64,000 nucleotides of DNA from Georgenia sp. M64 (GCF_038049925.1 NZ_CP145809.1:3134599-3198598); one strand, 5' to 3'; shown: positions 55,382-63,733, numbered from the stretch's first letter. Program-made: numbers and translations. Notes: generated by a model from the sequence alone, not told the origin.

Positions 55382-56364
55382 CGGTTCCGAACCTTCGGGT
55401 CGAGGGCGTCGCGGACGGCGTCACCCATCATGATGAATCCGAGCACCGTGAGGGCCAGCGCTCCGGCGGGGTAGAAGAGCACCTCCGGTCGGGAGCGGAG
55501 CGAGGCCTGGGCCTTGGAGATGTCTCCGCCCCAGGAGACGATGGAGGGCGGCAGCCCGATGCCCAGGAAGCTCAGGGTGGCCTCGGCGACGATGAACGTG
55601 CCGAGCGCGACCGTCGCGTAGACGATGATCGGCGCGGCCGCGTTGGGCAGGATGTGGCGGACCAGCGTGGCGAGCTTGCTCATGCCCAACGACTTCGCCG
55701 CCGTGACGTAGTCGTTGTTCTTCACGCTCATCACCGAGCCGCGGGTGATGCGGGCGATGGACGTCCAGCCGAAGGCGGCGAGGACCGCGACCACGGTCAT
55801 CGTGGCCCGGCTGTCGCTGAAGAGCTGCATGATGACGATGGCCGCGAGGACGATCGGGATCGCGAAGAAGATGTCCGTGATGCGGGACAGGATGGTGTCG
55901 AACCAGCCGCCGAAGAACCCGGCGATGGAGCCGACGACGGTTCCGATGAGGAGCACCGCCAGGGTGGCCAGCACGCCGACCGTCACCGAGGCGCGGGCGC
56001 CGTAGACGGTGCGCGCGTAGATGTCGCAGCCCTGCCGGTCGTACCCGAAGGGGTGTCCCGGAGCGGGGTCGCCGAGGCTGTTGCTGAGCTCGCAGAACCG
56101 GGGGTTCTGCGAGGTGAACAGGCTCGGGAACGCCGCGACGACCACGACGAGGACGATGATGACAGCGGACACCCAGAAGATCGGTCGGCGTCGCAGCTTC
56201 TGCCACGCCTCGCTCCACAGGCTCGAGGGTGCGCCGGTGTCCTGGACCGCGTCGACCGCGCCGAGGCCGGTCTCGTCCAGGTCGGCGAAGAAGTGCTCCT
56301 GGTGGCGCCGGGCCGCCACGGGCTCGGGGCCGTGCAGGGCGTTGGTGTGGACGATGTCAGGCAT
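55378..56364 (-). CDS. Peptide ABC transporter permease, DppC-like (second system)
   Basis: A 328-residue permease. After a soluble N-terminus of about 60 residues come PIFWVSAVIIVLVVVVAAFP, GYDRQGCDIYARTVYGARAS, the EAA loop AAKSLGMSKLATLVRHILPN and EATLSFLGIGLPPSIVSWGG. Its ATG overlaps the permease-B stop by eight bases and its stop overlaps the ATPase start. Confidence 0.95.
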   Translation of the reverse strand: MPDIVHTNALHGPEPVAARRHQEHFFADLDETGLGAVDAVQDTGAPSSLWSEAWQKLRRRPIFWVSAVIIVLVVVVAAFPSLFTSQNPRFCELSNSLGDPAPGHPFGYDRQGCDIYARTVYGARASVTVGVLATLAVLLIGTVVGSIAGFFGGWFDTILSRITDIFFAIPIVLAAIVIMQLFSDSRATMTVVAVLAAFGWTSIARITRGSVMSVKNNDYVTAAKSLGMSKLATLVRHILPNAAAPIIVYATVALGTFIVAEATLSFLGIGLPPSIVSWGGDISKAQASLRSRPEVLFYPAGALALTVLGFIMMGDAVRDALDPKVRNR

Positions 56365-57283
56365 AGCGGATCCTCGGGTCCAGGACGGCGTAGAGCAGGT
56401 CCACCAGGAGGTTGGCGACGATGTAGATCATCACGAGCACGGTTGTGAGGGAGACGACCGTGGCCGACTCCCCCTGGATGATCGCCCGGAACAGCGTGCC
56501 GCCGACCCCGTTGATGTTGAAGATGCCCTCGGTGACGATGGCGCCGCCCATGAGCGCCCCGAGGTCCGCACCGAGGAACGTGATGACGGGGATGAGGGAG
56601 TTGCGCAGCACGTGCACGGTGATCACGCGGTTGCGGGGCAGGCCCTTCGCCGTCGCCGTCCGAACGTAGTCGGCCGACATGTTCTCCGCGACCGAGGTGC
56701 GGGTCAGACGCAGGACGTACGCGAACGACACCGCGCCGAGGACGATGGCGGGCATGAGGAGGCTCCGGAAAGTGGCGTCCCCCCCGACCGTCGTCGGCAG
56801 CCAGCCGAGCCGGACGCCCACGGCGAACTGCAGGACGAAGCCGATGACGAAGGTCGGCACCGCGATGACGAACAGGCTCGTGACGAGCGCGGTGCCGTCG
56901 AAGACCCCGCCCTTGCGCAGCCCGGCCCACAGGCCCACGGCCACGCCGAGCACGGCCTCGAAGACCAGCGCCATGACGGCGAGCTTGAACGTGACCGGCA
57001 GGGCGCCCTTCACCACGTCGAACACCTCGCGGCCGGAGAAGGTCAGGCCGAAGTCGAGGGTGAGGATGCCCTTGAGGTACAGGAGGTACTGGACGAAGAA
57101 CGGCTCGTCGAGGTTGTACCGCTCCCGGATCTGCTGCTGGACCGCCTCGGGCAGCCCGCGGTCGCCGCCGAGTGCCGCGACGGGGTCGCCGGGCATGGCG
57201 AACACCATGAAGTAGATGAGCAACGTGGCCCCGAGGAACACAGGTATCACCTGCAGGATCCTGCGCCCGACGTACCAGAGCAT
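56357..57283 (-). CDS. Peptide ABC transporter permease, DppB-like (second system)
   Basis: A 308-residue permease with the standard start MLWYVGRRILQVIPVFLGAT and PGDPVAALGG, EAA loop YVRTATAKGLPRNRVITVHV. I chose ATG 57283, preceded by GGAGG at nine bases; the frame runs upstream without similarity. It lies 160 bp after the lipoprotein gene, with a hairpin and a palindrome between. Confidence 0.95.
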   Translation of the reverse strand: MLWYVGRRILQVIPVFLGATLLIYFMVFAMPGDPVAALGGDRGLPEAVQQQIRERYNLDEPFFVQYLLYLKGILTLDFGLTFSGREVFDVVKGALPVTFKLAVMALVFEAVLGVAVGLWAGLRKGGVFDGTALVTSLFVIAVPTFVIGFVLQFAVGVRLGWLPTTVGGDATFRSLLMPAIVLGAVSFAYVLRLTRTSVAENMSADYVRTATAKGLPRNRVITVHVLRNSLIPVITFLGADLGALMGGAIVTEGIFNINGVGGTLFRAIIQGESATVVSLTTVLVMIYIVANLLVDLLYAVLDPRIRYA

Positions 57284-57351
57284 CCGGTCGCCTCCTAGTG
57301 AACGAGCAAGAAGATGGCCGCGACGGGGGAAGTGCCGCCGCGTGCGAGGTA

Positions 57352-57367
57352 CGACGATACGTCGTCG
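57352..57367. promoter_or_regulatory. CGACGA-TACG-TCGTCG palindrome before the second permease unit
   Basis: A perfect inverted repeat of 6-bp arms with a TACG centre between the hairpin at 57385-57413 and the permease start at 57283. It could be an operator or part of an internal promoter. Confidence 0.35.
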
Positions 57368-57384
57368 CCCGGCCAGGGACATAG

Positions 57385-57413
57385 ACGGGGGCGGGACCGC
57401 AACGGCCCCGCCC
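57385..57413 (-). terminator. Hairpin between lipoprotein and permease genes (second system)
   Basis: GGGGGCGGGACC and GGCCCCGCCCCC pair with one mismatch and a 5-nt loop, 30 bases after the lipoprotein stop. Partial termination here would make more binding protein than permease, as is usual for importers. Confidence 0.7.
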
Positions 57414-57443
57414 CCATCGTCGGTGACACTTACGCGTCGGGCG

Positions 57444-59090
57444 TCAGCCCTTCGTCACCTGGTACATCAGCGGGACGCTGTTCCACGCGAACTCGACGTT
57501 CTCCACGCCCTCGGCCCAGCCACCGTTGACGTTGGAGTACCAGAGCGGCACCTGCGGAAGGTCCTCGAACAGGATCTCCTGGGACTGCTGCAGAAGCTCG
57601 ATGGCCTCCTCCGGCGACTCGGCGGCGTTCGCCTGGTCGATGAGGGTGTCGAAGTCGGGGTTGGCGTACTGGCCGTCGTTCGAGCCGGCGTTGGTGTAGA
57701 AGAGCGGCCCGAGGAAGTTCGACAGCGCCGGGTAGTCGGCCTGCCAGCCGGAGCGGAACGCCCCGGTCATGGCGGCGGCGTCACGGTCGTCGAGGAGCTC
57801 GGCGAACGTCGGGTACGCCTCGCCCTCGGCGTCGATGCCCAGCGTGTTGCGGATGCCGTTGGTCACGGCGTCGACCCAGGCCTGGTGACCGCCGTCGGCG
57901 TTGTACGCGAGGGTGAAGGTGCCCGTGAAGGGCTCGATCTCCTCCGCCTGGGCCCACAGGTCCTTGGCGATGTCGGCGTCGAACTGCGTGACCTCGTTGC
58001 CGGGGATGGAGTCGGACCAGCCGTCGATGACCGGGGAGGTGAAGTCGACCGCCGGGGTGCGGGTCCCCTGGAAGATCGTCTCGGTGATCTGCTCGCGGTC
58101 GATGGCCCGGGAGATGGCGGCGCGGCGGAGCTTGCCCGCCTCGCCGGACCACTCGGGCAGGTACTCCGGGAAGGTGAAGCCCTGGAAGATGGCAGCCGGC
58201 TGGTTCACCGAGCGCCCCTCGAGCTCGTCCTCGTAGGTGCCGAAGGCCGAGTCCGGGATCGCATCCATGACGTCGAGGTTGCCCGCGAGCAGGTCGTTGT
58301 ACGCGGCGTCCAGCGTGTCGTAGAAGACCACGTCCACGCCGCCGTTCTGCGGCATCCGGTCACCCATGTAGTCCGGGTTCGGGACCAGCGTGACGCCCAC
58401 GTTGTGCTCCCAGGCACCCTCGCCGTCGAGCATGTACGGGCCGTTGCCGATCGGGTTCTCGCCGAACGCCTCCATGTCCTCGAAGGCCGACTCGGGCAGC
58501 GGCGCGAACGCCGTGTAGCCCAGCCGCAGCGGGAAGTCGGACTGCGCCTCGTTCAGGCGCACCGTGAACGTCAGGTCGTCGACGACCTCGAGGCCGGTCA
58601 GCTCGGAGTCCTCGTCGTAGGAAAAGCCCTCGATCGGCTCGAAGAAGTAGCTGTTGGGCTGAGCGTTGCTCAGCAGCGCGCCGTAGTTCCAGGCGTCCAC
58701 GAACGACTGGGCCGTCACGGGGCTGCCGTCGGAGAAGGTCCAGCCGTCCTCGAGCGTGATCGTGTAGGTCTGGTTGTCCTCGGACTCGATGGACTCGGCG
58801 ACCTCGTTGTGGACGGCGCCCTCGGCGTCGTAGTAGACGAGTCCGGCGAAGATCATGTCGGTGATCTTGCCGCCACCGGTCTCGTTGGTGCTCGTCGGGA
58901 TGAGCGGGTTCTGCGGCTCCACACCGTTGAGGGTGATGATCTCGCCGCTCGCCGCGCCATCGGCAGCAGTGGTCTCCTCGCCGCCGCCCTCCGCATCGCC
59001 GTCTCCGGAATCGGTGCCGCTGCATGCGGCCAGCACGAGCGAGCCGGCAAGGATCGATGCCGCCACGCTTGTCATACGCCTGGTCTTCAA
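57444..59090 (-). CDS. Peptide ABC transporter substrate-binding lipoprotein (second system)
   Basis: A 548-residue SBP family-5 lipoprotein. I chose TTG 59090 because AGGAGG lies four to five bases before it; the first ATG (59075) is too far from that RBS. The signal peptide ends LAGSLVLAAC with Cys23 as lipid site, then a Gly/Asp/Glu linker. The body has GGKITDMIFAGLVYYDAEGA, LEDGWTFSDGSPVTAQSFVD, AISRAIDREQITETIFQGTR and LLQQSQEILFEDLPQVPLWY, which resemble OppA/DppA proteins. It serves the permeases at 55378-57283. Confidence 0.93.
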   Translation of the reverse strand: MKTRRMTSVAASILAGSLVLAACSGTDSGDGDAEGGGEETTAADGAASGEIITLNGVEPQNPLIPTSTNETGGGKITDMIFAGLVYYDAEGAVHNEVAESIESEDNQTYTITLEDGWTFSDGSPVTAQSFVDAWNYGALLSNAQPNSYFFEPIEGFSYDEDSELTGLEVVDDLTFTVRLNEAQSDFPLRLGYTAFAPLPESAFEDMEAFGENPIGNGPYMLDGEGAWEHNVGVTLVPNPDYMGDRMPQNGGVDVVFYDTLDAAYNDLLAGNLDVMDAIPDSAFGTYEDELEGRSVNQPAAIFQGFTFPEYLPEWSGEAGKLRRAAISRAIDREQITETIFQGTRTPAVDFTSPVIDGWSDSIPGNEVTQFDADIAKDLWAQAEEIEPFTGTFTLAYNADGGHQAWVDAVTNGIRNTLGIDAEGEAYPTFAELLDDRDAAAMTGAFRSGWQADYPALSNFLGPLFYTNAGSNDGQYANPDFDTLIDQANAAESPEEAIELLQQSQEILFEDLPQVPLWYSNVNGGWAEGVENVEFAWNSVPLMYQVTKG

Positions 59091-59236
59091 TGTTCCTCCT
59101 GATGGGTGAGCACGATGCTCTCCGGCGCCGACCGCCGGGACCCGCCGCAGCCGGAGCGTGCGAGGGCGCCCCGGTGGAGGCGCGGATGCGGAAACGATAG
59201 GTCGGTCACGCCGCCACGAATGCCCCCGGCATGGAT

Positions 59237-59253
59237 CGTTACGCGATCGTGAC
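59237..59253 (-). promoter_or_regulatory. GTCACG-N5-GTAACG direct repeat, MtrA-box-like
   Basis: On the minus strand GTCACG (59253-59248) and GTAACG (59242-59237) are 11 bp apart, one helical turn. This resembles the paired GTNAC half-sites of MtrA-type response regulators in actinobacteria; the assignment is by pattern only. Confidence 0.4.
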
Positions 59254-59281
59254 CACATTGTGAGAATCCTGACACGAGCCA

Positions 59282-59310
59282 TTCACAGGACGCGTTCGTG
59301 GGACTAAGGT
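59282..59310 (+). promoter_or_regulatory. Promoter of the HesB-like gene
   Basis: TTCACA (59282-59287) and TAAGGT (59305-59310) are separated by 17 bp, close to the housekeeping consensus. The leader to ATG 59417 is about 100 bases. Confidence 0.6.
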
Positions 59311-59416
59311 CCCGGTCGGCGACGACGCCGCCCCGAGTGACGGGGGCGTGAGGTTGCGGCCGGCGCAGACCTCCCCGAGGGTGGACGGGTCCATGCAGTC
59401 AAGACAGAGGGAAGAC

Positions 59417-59695
59417 ATGCTCACCCTGACCGACACCGCCCAGGCCGCCGTCCGTGACATCACCGCGCAGGCCGGGCTGCCCGCCGAGGGCGGCATGCGC
59501 ATCGCCACGACCGAGAACGACGACCAGCTCGAGCTCACGCTGGTCCCCGCCCCCCAGCCGGCCGACGCCGTGATCGAGGACGACGGCGCCCGCGTGTTCG
59601 TCGCGGAGGACACCGCTCCCCTGCTCTCGGGCCACGCCCTCGACGCCGGCGCGACCGAGCAGGGCGTGGGCTTCGCGCTGCGCCCCCAGGAGTGA
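59417..59695 (+). CDS. HesB/IscA-like protein lacking cysteines
   Basis: A 92-residue protein with LTLTDTAQAAVRDITAQAGL and GGMRIATTENDD, then the short beta-rich core of the HesB/IscA (A-type carrier) fold. It has no Cys at all, so the three metal-binding cysteines of true IscA are missing and Fe-S transfer is unlikely. Such cysteine-free members are known in actinobacteria; their role is unknown. RBS AGAGGGAAG precedes the ATG. Confidence 0.8.
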   Translation: MLTLTDTAQAAVRDITAQAGLPAEGGMRIATTENDDQLELTLVPAPQPADAVIEDDGARVFVAEDTAPLLSGHALDAGATEQGVGFALRPQE

Positions 59696-59710
59696 CTGCG
59701 GCGCACAGCT

Positions 59711-59750
59711 GACGAAGGGGCGGCCCGGTCTGCGGACCGGGTCGCCCTCG
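59711..59750 (+). terminator. Hairpin terminator after the HesB-like gene
   Basis: GGGCGGCCCGGTC (59718-59730) pairs with GACCGGGTCGCCC (59735-59747) with one mismatch, flanked by GACGA/TCGTC, giving a long stem between two convergent genes. Confidence 0.8.
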
Positions 59751-59815
59751 TCTGTCCACCGGCCTGTCGCCGGGGCGAGCGGCGCGCCGGACCCTCGCAC
59801 CCCAGCCGGTTCGAC

Positions 59816-60619
59816 TCAGCGCGGCCGGACGTCGAACCGCCGGTTCGCCAGGCTGGGGTTGTCCGTGCGAACCCGCGCCACGTCGTCGGGACGCAGTTCG
59901 ACGACGGCGTGCCCGGGCTCCTCGCCCAGTTCGGCGAGCACCTGCCCGGCGGCGTCCACGACCATGCTCCGGCCCGTGCACCGCGGCCCGGTCATGCCCG
60001 CCCCGACCACGTAGGCGGTGTTCTCGATCGCCCGGGCCCGGAGGAGGGTCCGCCAGTGGTCGGCCTTGAGCGGGCCGGCCACCCAGGCGGCCGGCACGAG
60101 GAGCACGTCGGCACCGGCGTCGACGAGGAACCGTGCCATCTCCGGAAAGCGGAGGTCGTAGCAGGTCATGAGGCCCAGCCGCAGGCCGCCTGCGGTCACG
60201 ACCGTCGCGACCGGGTCGGCCGCCCGCAGCCGGTCGGACTCGCGGTCGCCGAACGCGTCGTAGAGGTGGACCTTGCGGTAGGCGGCCAGCAGCGTGCCGT
60301 CCGGGCCCAGGGCGACGAGGGTGTTCGCCGGGCGCTCGCCGTCCGTGCCACGTTCCAGCACACCCGCGACCACGGTCACCCCGTGACTGCGGGCGTGCCC
60401 GGCGAGACCGGTGACGAAGGGACCGTCGAGCGGCTCGGCGTCCGCGGCGAGGGAGGCGGCGTCGGGCAGCGGGTCGTACGCCATGGCGTACTCGGGCAGG
60501 ACCACCGCCTCGGCACCGTCCCGGGCCGCGGCCGCAATGAGGTCGCCCGCACGGGCGAGGTTCGCCTCCTTGTCCCGGGTCGCGGCGAGCTGGGCGACGC
60601 CGACCCGCAGCCCGCTCAC
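59816..60619 (-). CDS. Carbon-nitrogen hydrolase (nitrilase superfamily amidase)
   Basis: A 267-residue nitrilase-fold enzyme with the full catalytic triad: Glu43 in LPEYAM, Lys116 in YRKVHLYD and Cys153 in MTCYDLRFPE. It hydrolyses a C-N bond of an amide; the pattern fits omega-amidase/NIT-type members, but the substrate is not certain. GTG 60619 overlaps the DinB-like gene stop (GTGA), so the two are translated together. Confidence 0.9.
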   Translation of the reverse strand: MSGLRVGVAQLAATRDKEANLARAGDLIAAAARDGAEAVVLPEYAMAYDPLPDAASLAADAEPLDGPFVTGLAGHARSHGVTVVAGVLERGTDGERPANTLVALGPDGTLLAAYRKVHLYDAFGDRESDRLRAADPVATVVTAGGLRLGLMTCYDLRFPEMARFLVDAGADVLLVPAAWVAGPLKADHWRTLLRARAIENTAYVVGAGMTGPRCTGRSMVVDAAGQVLAELGEEPGHAVVELRPDDVARVRTDNPSLANRRFDVRPR

Positions 60620-61128
60620 CCCCGCACGTCCCAGGTGTGGTGGGCGACCTCGTGGAGGGCGTAGCGGCCCAGCGACGTCGCGGTGAACGCCGCCCCGTCC
60701 GAGCGACGGCCGGGCCGATCGCGCTCCTCGGGCCGAACGGCGTCCAGGGCAGCGGCGAGGTCCGCACCGGCGTCGGCGAGCTCCGTCCACACCGAGGCCG
60801 GGTCGGCCCCCACGTACCCCGCGGCGGCCGCGTCCTGGTCCCAGTCGGCGAAGACCGGGTCGTCGTCGGCGAGCACGGCGTCGAGGCGGGTGCGCATGAG
60901 CCGGCAGACGTCGCGCACGTGGCAGGCGTACTCCAGCGGGGACCACGTCGCGGCGTCGGGGCGCTCGCCGGCGTCGAGACGTGCCAGCACGCCCTGCCAC
61001 CGGGGCAGGAGGTCGCGGAGGAAGGCTCCGAGGTCCTCCGACGCGACGGCGCGGGCGTCGAACCCGCACTGCGGGCAGGGGCGCGTGAGGACCCAGGTCC
61101 AGTCCTTGGTGTCCGGGGCGATGTCCAT
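60616..61128 (-). CDS. DinB-fold protein (mycothiol-dependent-enzyme-like)
   Basis: A 170-residue four-helix protein. It has a small N-terminal CPQCGF motif, then the DinB/MDMPI-type pattern WSPLEYACHVRDVCRLMRTR with a metal His and HEVAHHTWDV at the end with further His ligands. Members of the DinB superfamily include mycothiol-dependent enzymes. The partner nitrilase-family gene overlaps its stop. A weak leaderless -10 (CATCCT) lies 12 bp before the ATG. Confidence 0.8.
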   Translation of the reverse strand: MDIAPDTKDWTWVLTRPCPQCGFDARAVASEDLGAFLRDLLPRWQGVLARLDAGERPDAATWSPLEYACHVRDVCRLMRTRLDAVLADDDPVFADWDQDAAAAGYVGADPASVWTELADAGADLAAALDAVRPEERDRPGRRSDGAAFTATSLGRYALHEVAHHTWDVRG

Positions 61129-61173
61129 GACCCGAGGATGCCGCCTCCGCGCGCCACCGCGCACCCCAGCGGC

Positions 61174-61179
61174 TACGTT
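61174..61179 (+). promoter_or_regulatory. -10 hexamer of a leaderless promoter for the YidD-like gene
   Basis: TACGTT starts 12 bp before the ATG at 61186. Confidence 0.55.
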
Positions 61180-61185
61180 GACCGC

Positions 61186-61488
61186 ATGACGGCAGCACGG
61201 AGCGACCTCGTGGCCATCCCGGCCCGCGCGGTGGACCGCGCGATCCGCCTCTACCAGGAGCGGCTCTCGCCGCGGAAGGGCTGGTCGTGCGCCTACGGCG
61301 TGGCCCACGGCGACGCCACCTGCTCGGGCGCCGTGCGCGACATCGTCGCCCGGCGCGGCGTCGTGCGCGGGACCGTGCCGGTCGTCCTGCAGTTCCTCGC
61401 CTGCTACCAGGCAGCGAGCATGCTGCGGCAGCACAACGTGCAGGGCGTCTGCTGCTGCGGCGGCATCCCGATCCCGTTCAGGTTCTAG
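61186..61488 (+). CDS. YidD-like protein (membrane protein insertion efficiency factor family)
   Basis: A 100-residue protein. AIRLYQERLSPRKGWSCAYG, then DATCSGAVRDIVARRGVVRG and LQFLACYQ follow the YidD pattern (Y-Q-x-x-L-S-P, C, T-C-S, C), but the Cys-Arg-Phe and Pro-Thr-Cys-Ser blocks are altered and it ends with an odd GVCCCGGIPIPFRF. Canonical yidD lies between rnpA and yidC; none of those genes is here. So it is a divergent paralogue whose role is uncertain. Confidence 0.65.
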   Translation: MTAARSDLVAIPARAVDRAIRLYQERLSPRKGWSCAYGVAHGDATCSGAVRDIVARRGVVRGTVPVVLQFLACYQAASMLRQHNVQGVCCCGGIPIPFRF

Positions 61489-61586
61489 CGGCCCGGGCTG
61501 CTCGTCCCGTCCCACCTGCGGCGGCCTACCCGACCTCCCACCACGGGACGTCGTTGCCGGCGGACGGAGCTCACGGTCGCCGTCAG

Positions 61587-61694
61587 CCCGGCCATGGTGA
61601 CGACGACCTTGCCGGCGCGGGTTCGGCCCTGCTCGACGATGTTGTCGGTCGTCAGCCGGAACGGCAACGTCCTGTCGATGACCGGACGCAGCAC
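61587..61694 (-). pseudogene. Remnant of a zinc-type alcohol dehydrogenase/quinone oxidoreductase gene (C-terminal end)
   Basis: On the minus strand the frame reads LRPVIDRTLPFR, then IVEQGRTRAGKVVVTMAG. This matches the last 35 or so residues of MDR-family oxidoreductases (LRPVIDRTFPF...EGRARGKVVVTV-like). Nothing of the rest of the enzyme is seen upstream, and the segment between the two blocks is shorter than normal. It is most likely a leftover from a deletion. The match is by eye. Confidence 0.5.
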
Positions 61695-61760
61695 CCGGGC
61701 GTCGCCTGCCGTCGCTGCTCGGGGTCGGGGCCCTCGCCCTGAGGCCGAGCCTCGGCTGTC

Positions 61761-62297
61761 TCAGAGCCGTCTCGTGGCGATGAGCGTTGTCCCGTACACC
61801 GCGTCGACGTCCTTCCGCCTGGTCTCGACGAACCCGACCTTGGCCAGCACCCGGCGAGAAGCGGTGTTCCAGTCCCAGACCGTGGCCCACAGACGTCGAT
61901 ACCCGGACGATCTCGCCCAGTCCAGAACCGCCGACGCGGCCTCGGTCGCGTATCCCTGGCCCCAGAACCGGCGGAGCAGCTCGAACGCCAGCTCCGGCTC
62001 ACCCGCTGGTCCGCGTCCGCTGTCGATCAGCCCGCAGTAGCCGATGACGTCACGAGAGACCTTCCGCTCGACCGCCAGCAGGCCGATCGACGATGTCGCG
62101 TGCGTGCGGATCGACTCCTCGAGGTCGGCGATCGAGGGGCGGCCATCGGCGTCGATCCGGCGGTGCGGCGGCACTCGTGGGTCGCGTTCGCTCCACATCT
62201 CACGCTGGACGCCGGCCTCGGCCACCCGCCAGGGTCGGAGCAGCAGGCGATCCGTCTCGAGCACCGCCGCGCGGTCCGGGGTCGCTCCGCCTGCCAT
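61761..62297 (-). CDS. GNAT family N-acetyltransferase
   Basis: A 178-residue RimJ/RimL-type acetyltransferase: LETDRLLLRPWRVAEAGVQR at the start, DVIGYCGLIDSG, ELAFELLRRFWGQGYATEAA (acetyl-CoA loop) and NTASRRVLAKVGFVETRRKD. It transfers acetyl from acetyl-CoA to a protein N-terminus or small molecule; substrate unknown. ATG 62297 has GAGAGG upstream. It is divergent from the esterase gene. Confidence 0.88.
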   Translation of the reverse strand: MAGGATPDRAAVLETDRLLLRPWRVAEAGVQREMWSERDPRVPPHRRIDADGRPSIADLEESIRTHATSSIGLLAVERKVSRDVIGYCGLIDSGRGPAGEPELAFELLRRFWGQGYATEAASAVLDWARSSGYRRLWATVWDWNTASRRVLAKVGFVETRRKDVDAVYGTTLIATRRL

Positions 62298-62450
62298 GAC
62301 AACAACCCTCTCACCGGCGAAGGTCGTGGCACTGCGAGGGACCGTCCCGGACCGCCGCCGCGCCGTACCGCAGGGGGACCCCGCTGCGGGATCGCCGCCC
62401 GCTCCCCGGCGCGTCGGGGTCTCGAACCCGCGGTGCGGCATGATCGGCAG

Positions 62451-63116
62451 GTGCCGTCCTCCGTCACCTCGATGACCGATCCCGCAGGGAACATCTTCGC
62501 CTGCGTGCCCGGTGTCATCGCCTCGGCCGAGACCTGGGTGCTGCTGCACGGTACTGACGGAAGAGAGACCGATCTGCTGCCCATCGCAGACCGTCTCGTC
62601 CCAGGGGCAGCGAAGATCGCCCCCCGCGGAACCGTCAGGACGCCAGGCGGATACGCACACTTCCGCCGGCACCCGGACCGCAGCCTCGACGACGACGACC
62701 TGCGAGCCCGTGCAGAACCCTTGGCGGCGCTGATCAACCACGCGTCGACAACGATGCACCTACCCCGACGATCCGTCGTCCTGGGCAACTCGAACGGTGC
62801 GATCATGGCGGCAACACTCATCGAGGCCTACCCCGACCTCTTCGAGGCCGCCGTCCTCCTCCGTCCACTCACACCCTTCCCCGAGCAGCCGGTCCGTGTA
62901 CGGACACCGATACCGGTCCTGATCCTGGACGGCGCCCACGATGACCGGCGTCTGCCTGGCGACGGGCAGCTTCTCGCTGACCGGTTGGTGAGCGCCGGCG
63001 CGCTCGTGACCCGCGCCGTTCTGCCCACCGGGCACGCGATCAGCACCGTCGACGAGCAGGCCATCAGTGCCTGGCTCGACGACGTCCCTCTCCGGGCGAG
63101 GCGGTCCCCCCTCTGA
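62451..63116 (+). CDS. Alpha/beta hydrolase, phospholipase/carboxylesterase type
   Basis: A hydrolase of about 221 residues. WVLLHGTDGRETDLLPIADR (oxyanion loop HG-x-G-like), IAPRGTVRTPGGYAHFRR, the nucleophile elbow LGNSNGAIMAATL, and VLILDGAHDDRRLPGDG with TGHAIS (acid and His) fit the small carboxylesterase family. GTG 62451 has a -10-like CATGAT starting 12 bp upstream; ATG 62472 is an equally possible start. The codon use seems less GC-extreme than the rest of the window. Confidence 0.82.
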   Translation: MPSSVTSMTDPAGNIFACVPGVIASAETWVLLHGTDGRETDLLPIADRLVPGAAKIAPRGTVRTPGGYAHFRRHPDRSLDDDDLRARAEPLAALINHASTTMHLPRRSVVLGNSNGAIMAATLIEAYPDLFEAAVLLRPLTPFPEQPVRVRTPIPVLILDGAHDDRRLPGDGQLLADRLVSAGALVTRAVLPTGHAISTVDEQAISAWLDDVPLRARRSPL

Positions 63117-63262
63117 CCACAGTGCTCGTCCAAACGGTCCAGAAGCAGTCGCGTGGAACCGTGCAAGCCCGAGTTCGCCGGTCCTCGCAGCCGAACACGC
63201 GCACATCGGCGAGTGCGTTCAAGGCGATACGCGGTCGGCGGTCGGTGCCGTGACCCCTGTGC

Positions 63263-63268
63263 TTCGAT
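63263..63268 (+). promoter_or_regulatory. -10-like hexamer before the SRPBCC gene
   Basis: TTCGAT starts 12 bp before the ATG at 63275; there is no RBS. Confidence 0.4.
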
Positions 63269-63274
63269 GGGGCG

Positions 63275-63733
63275 ATGACCAGTCAGGACAGGGAGCTGCG
63301 CGTCGCCAGTGCCAGCCGTGACATCTCGGCCAGTGCCGGCCAGATCTTCGAGCTCATCGCCGACCCGTCGCAGCAGCCTCGCTGGGACGGCAACGACAAC
63401 CTGTCCGAGGCGCCTACAGGTCAACGAGTCCGCGCCGTGGGCGATGTCTTCACCATGACGCTCACCGGAGGACAGGTCCGTGAGAACCACGTGGTGGAGT
63501 TCGACGAGGGTCTCCGCATCGCGTGGCGACCCGCGGAGCCGGGTCATGAGCCGCCGGGCCACCTGTGGCGATGGGAGCTCGAGCCGATCGACTCGTCGCG
63601 TACGCGGGTTACCCACACCTACGACTGGACGCAGCTGACCGATGACAGCCGGGTCTCTCGCGCGCGGGCAACCACGGCAGAGAAGCTTCAGAACTCCCTG
63701 AACCGACTCGCGGCCCTGGCCGAGGGCCGGTAA
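63275..63733 (+). CDS. SRPBCC (START/polyketide cyclase-like) family protein
   Basis: A 152-residue protein with a helix-grip fold pattern: ASRDISASAGQIFELIADPS at the start, RWDGNDNLSEAP, RENHVVEFDEGLRIAWRPAE, LWRWELEPIDSSRTRVTHTY and a long C-terminal helix. Such proteins bind hydrophobic small molecules in a cavity; the ligand is unknown. It stands alone. Confidence 0.85.
   Translation: MTSQDRELRVASASRDISASAGQIFELIADPSQQPRWDGNDNLSEAPTGQRVRAVGDVFTMTLTGGQVRENHVVEFDEGLRIAWRPAEPGHEPPGHLWRWELEPIDSSRTRVTHTYDWTQLTDDSRVSRARATTAEKLQNSLNRLAALAEGR

Larger units (their letters stand above)
59091..59416. other. Divergent region between the second lipoprotein gene and the HesB-like gene
   Basis: 326 bp with no gene. 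It holds a -10-like hexamer for the lipoprotein gene (TATCGT, minus strand, 59199-59194), the paired GTNACG sites (59237-59253) and the HesB-like gene promoter (59282-59310). Confidence 0.6.
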
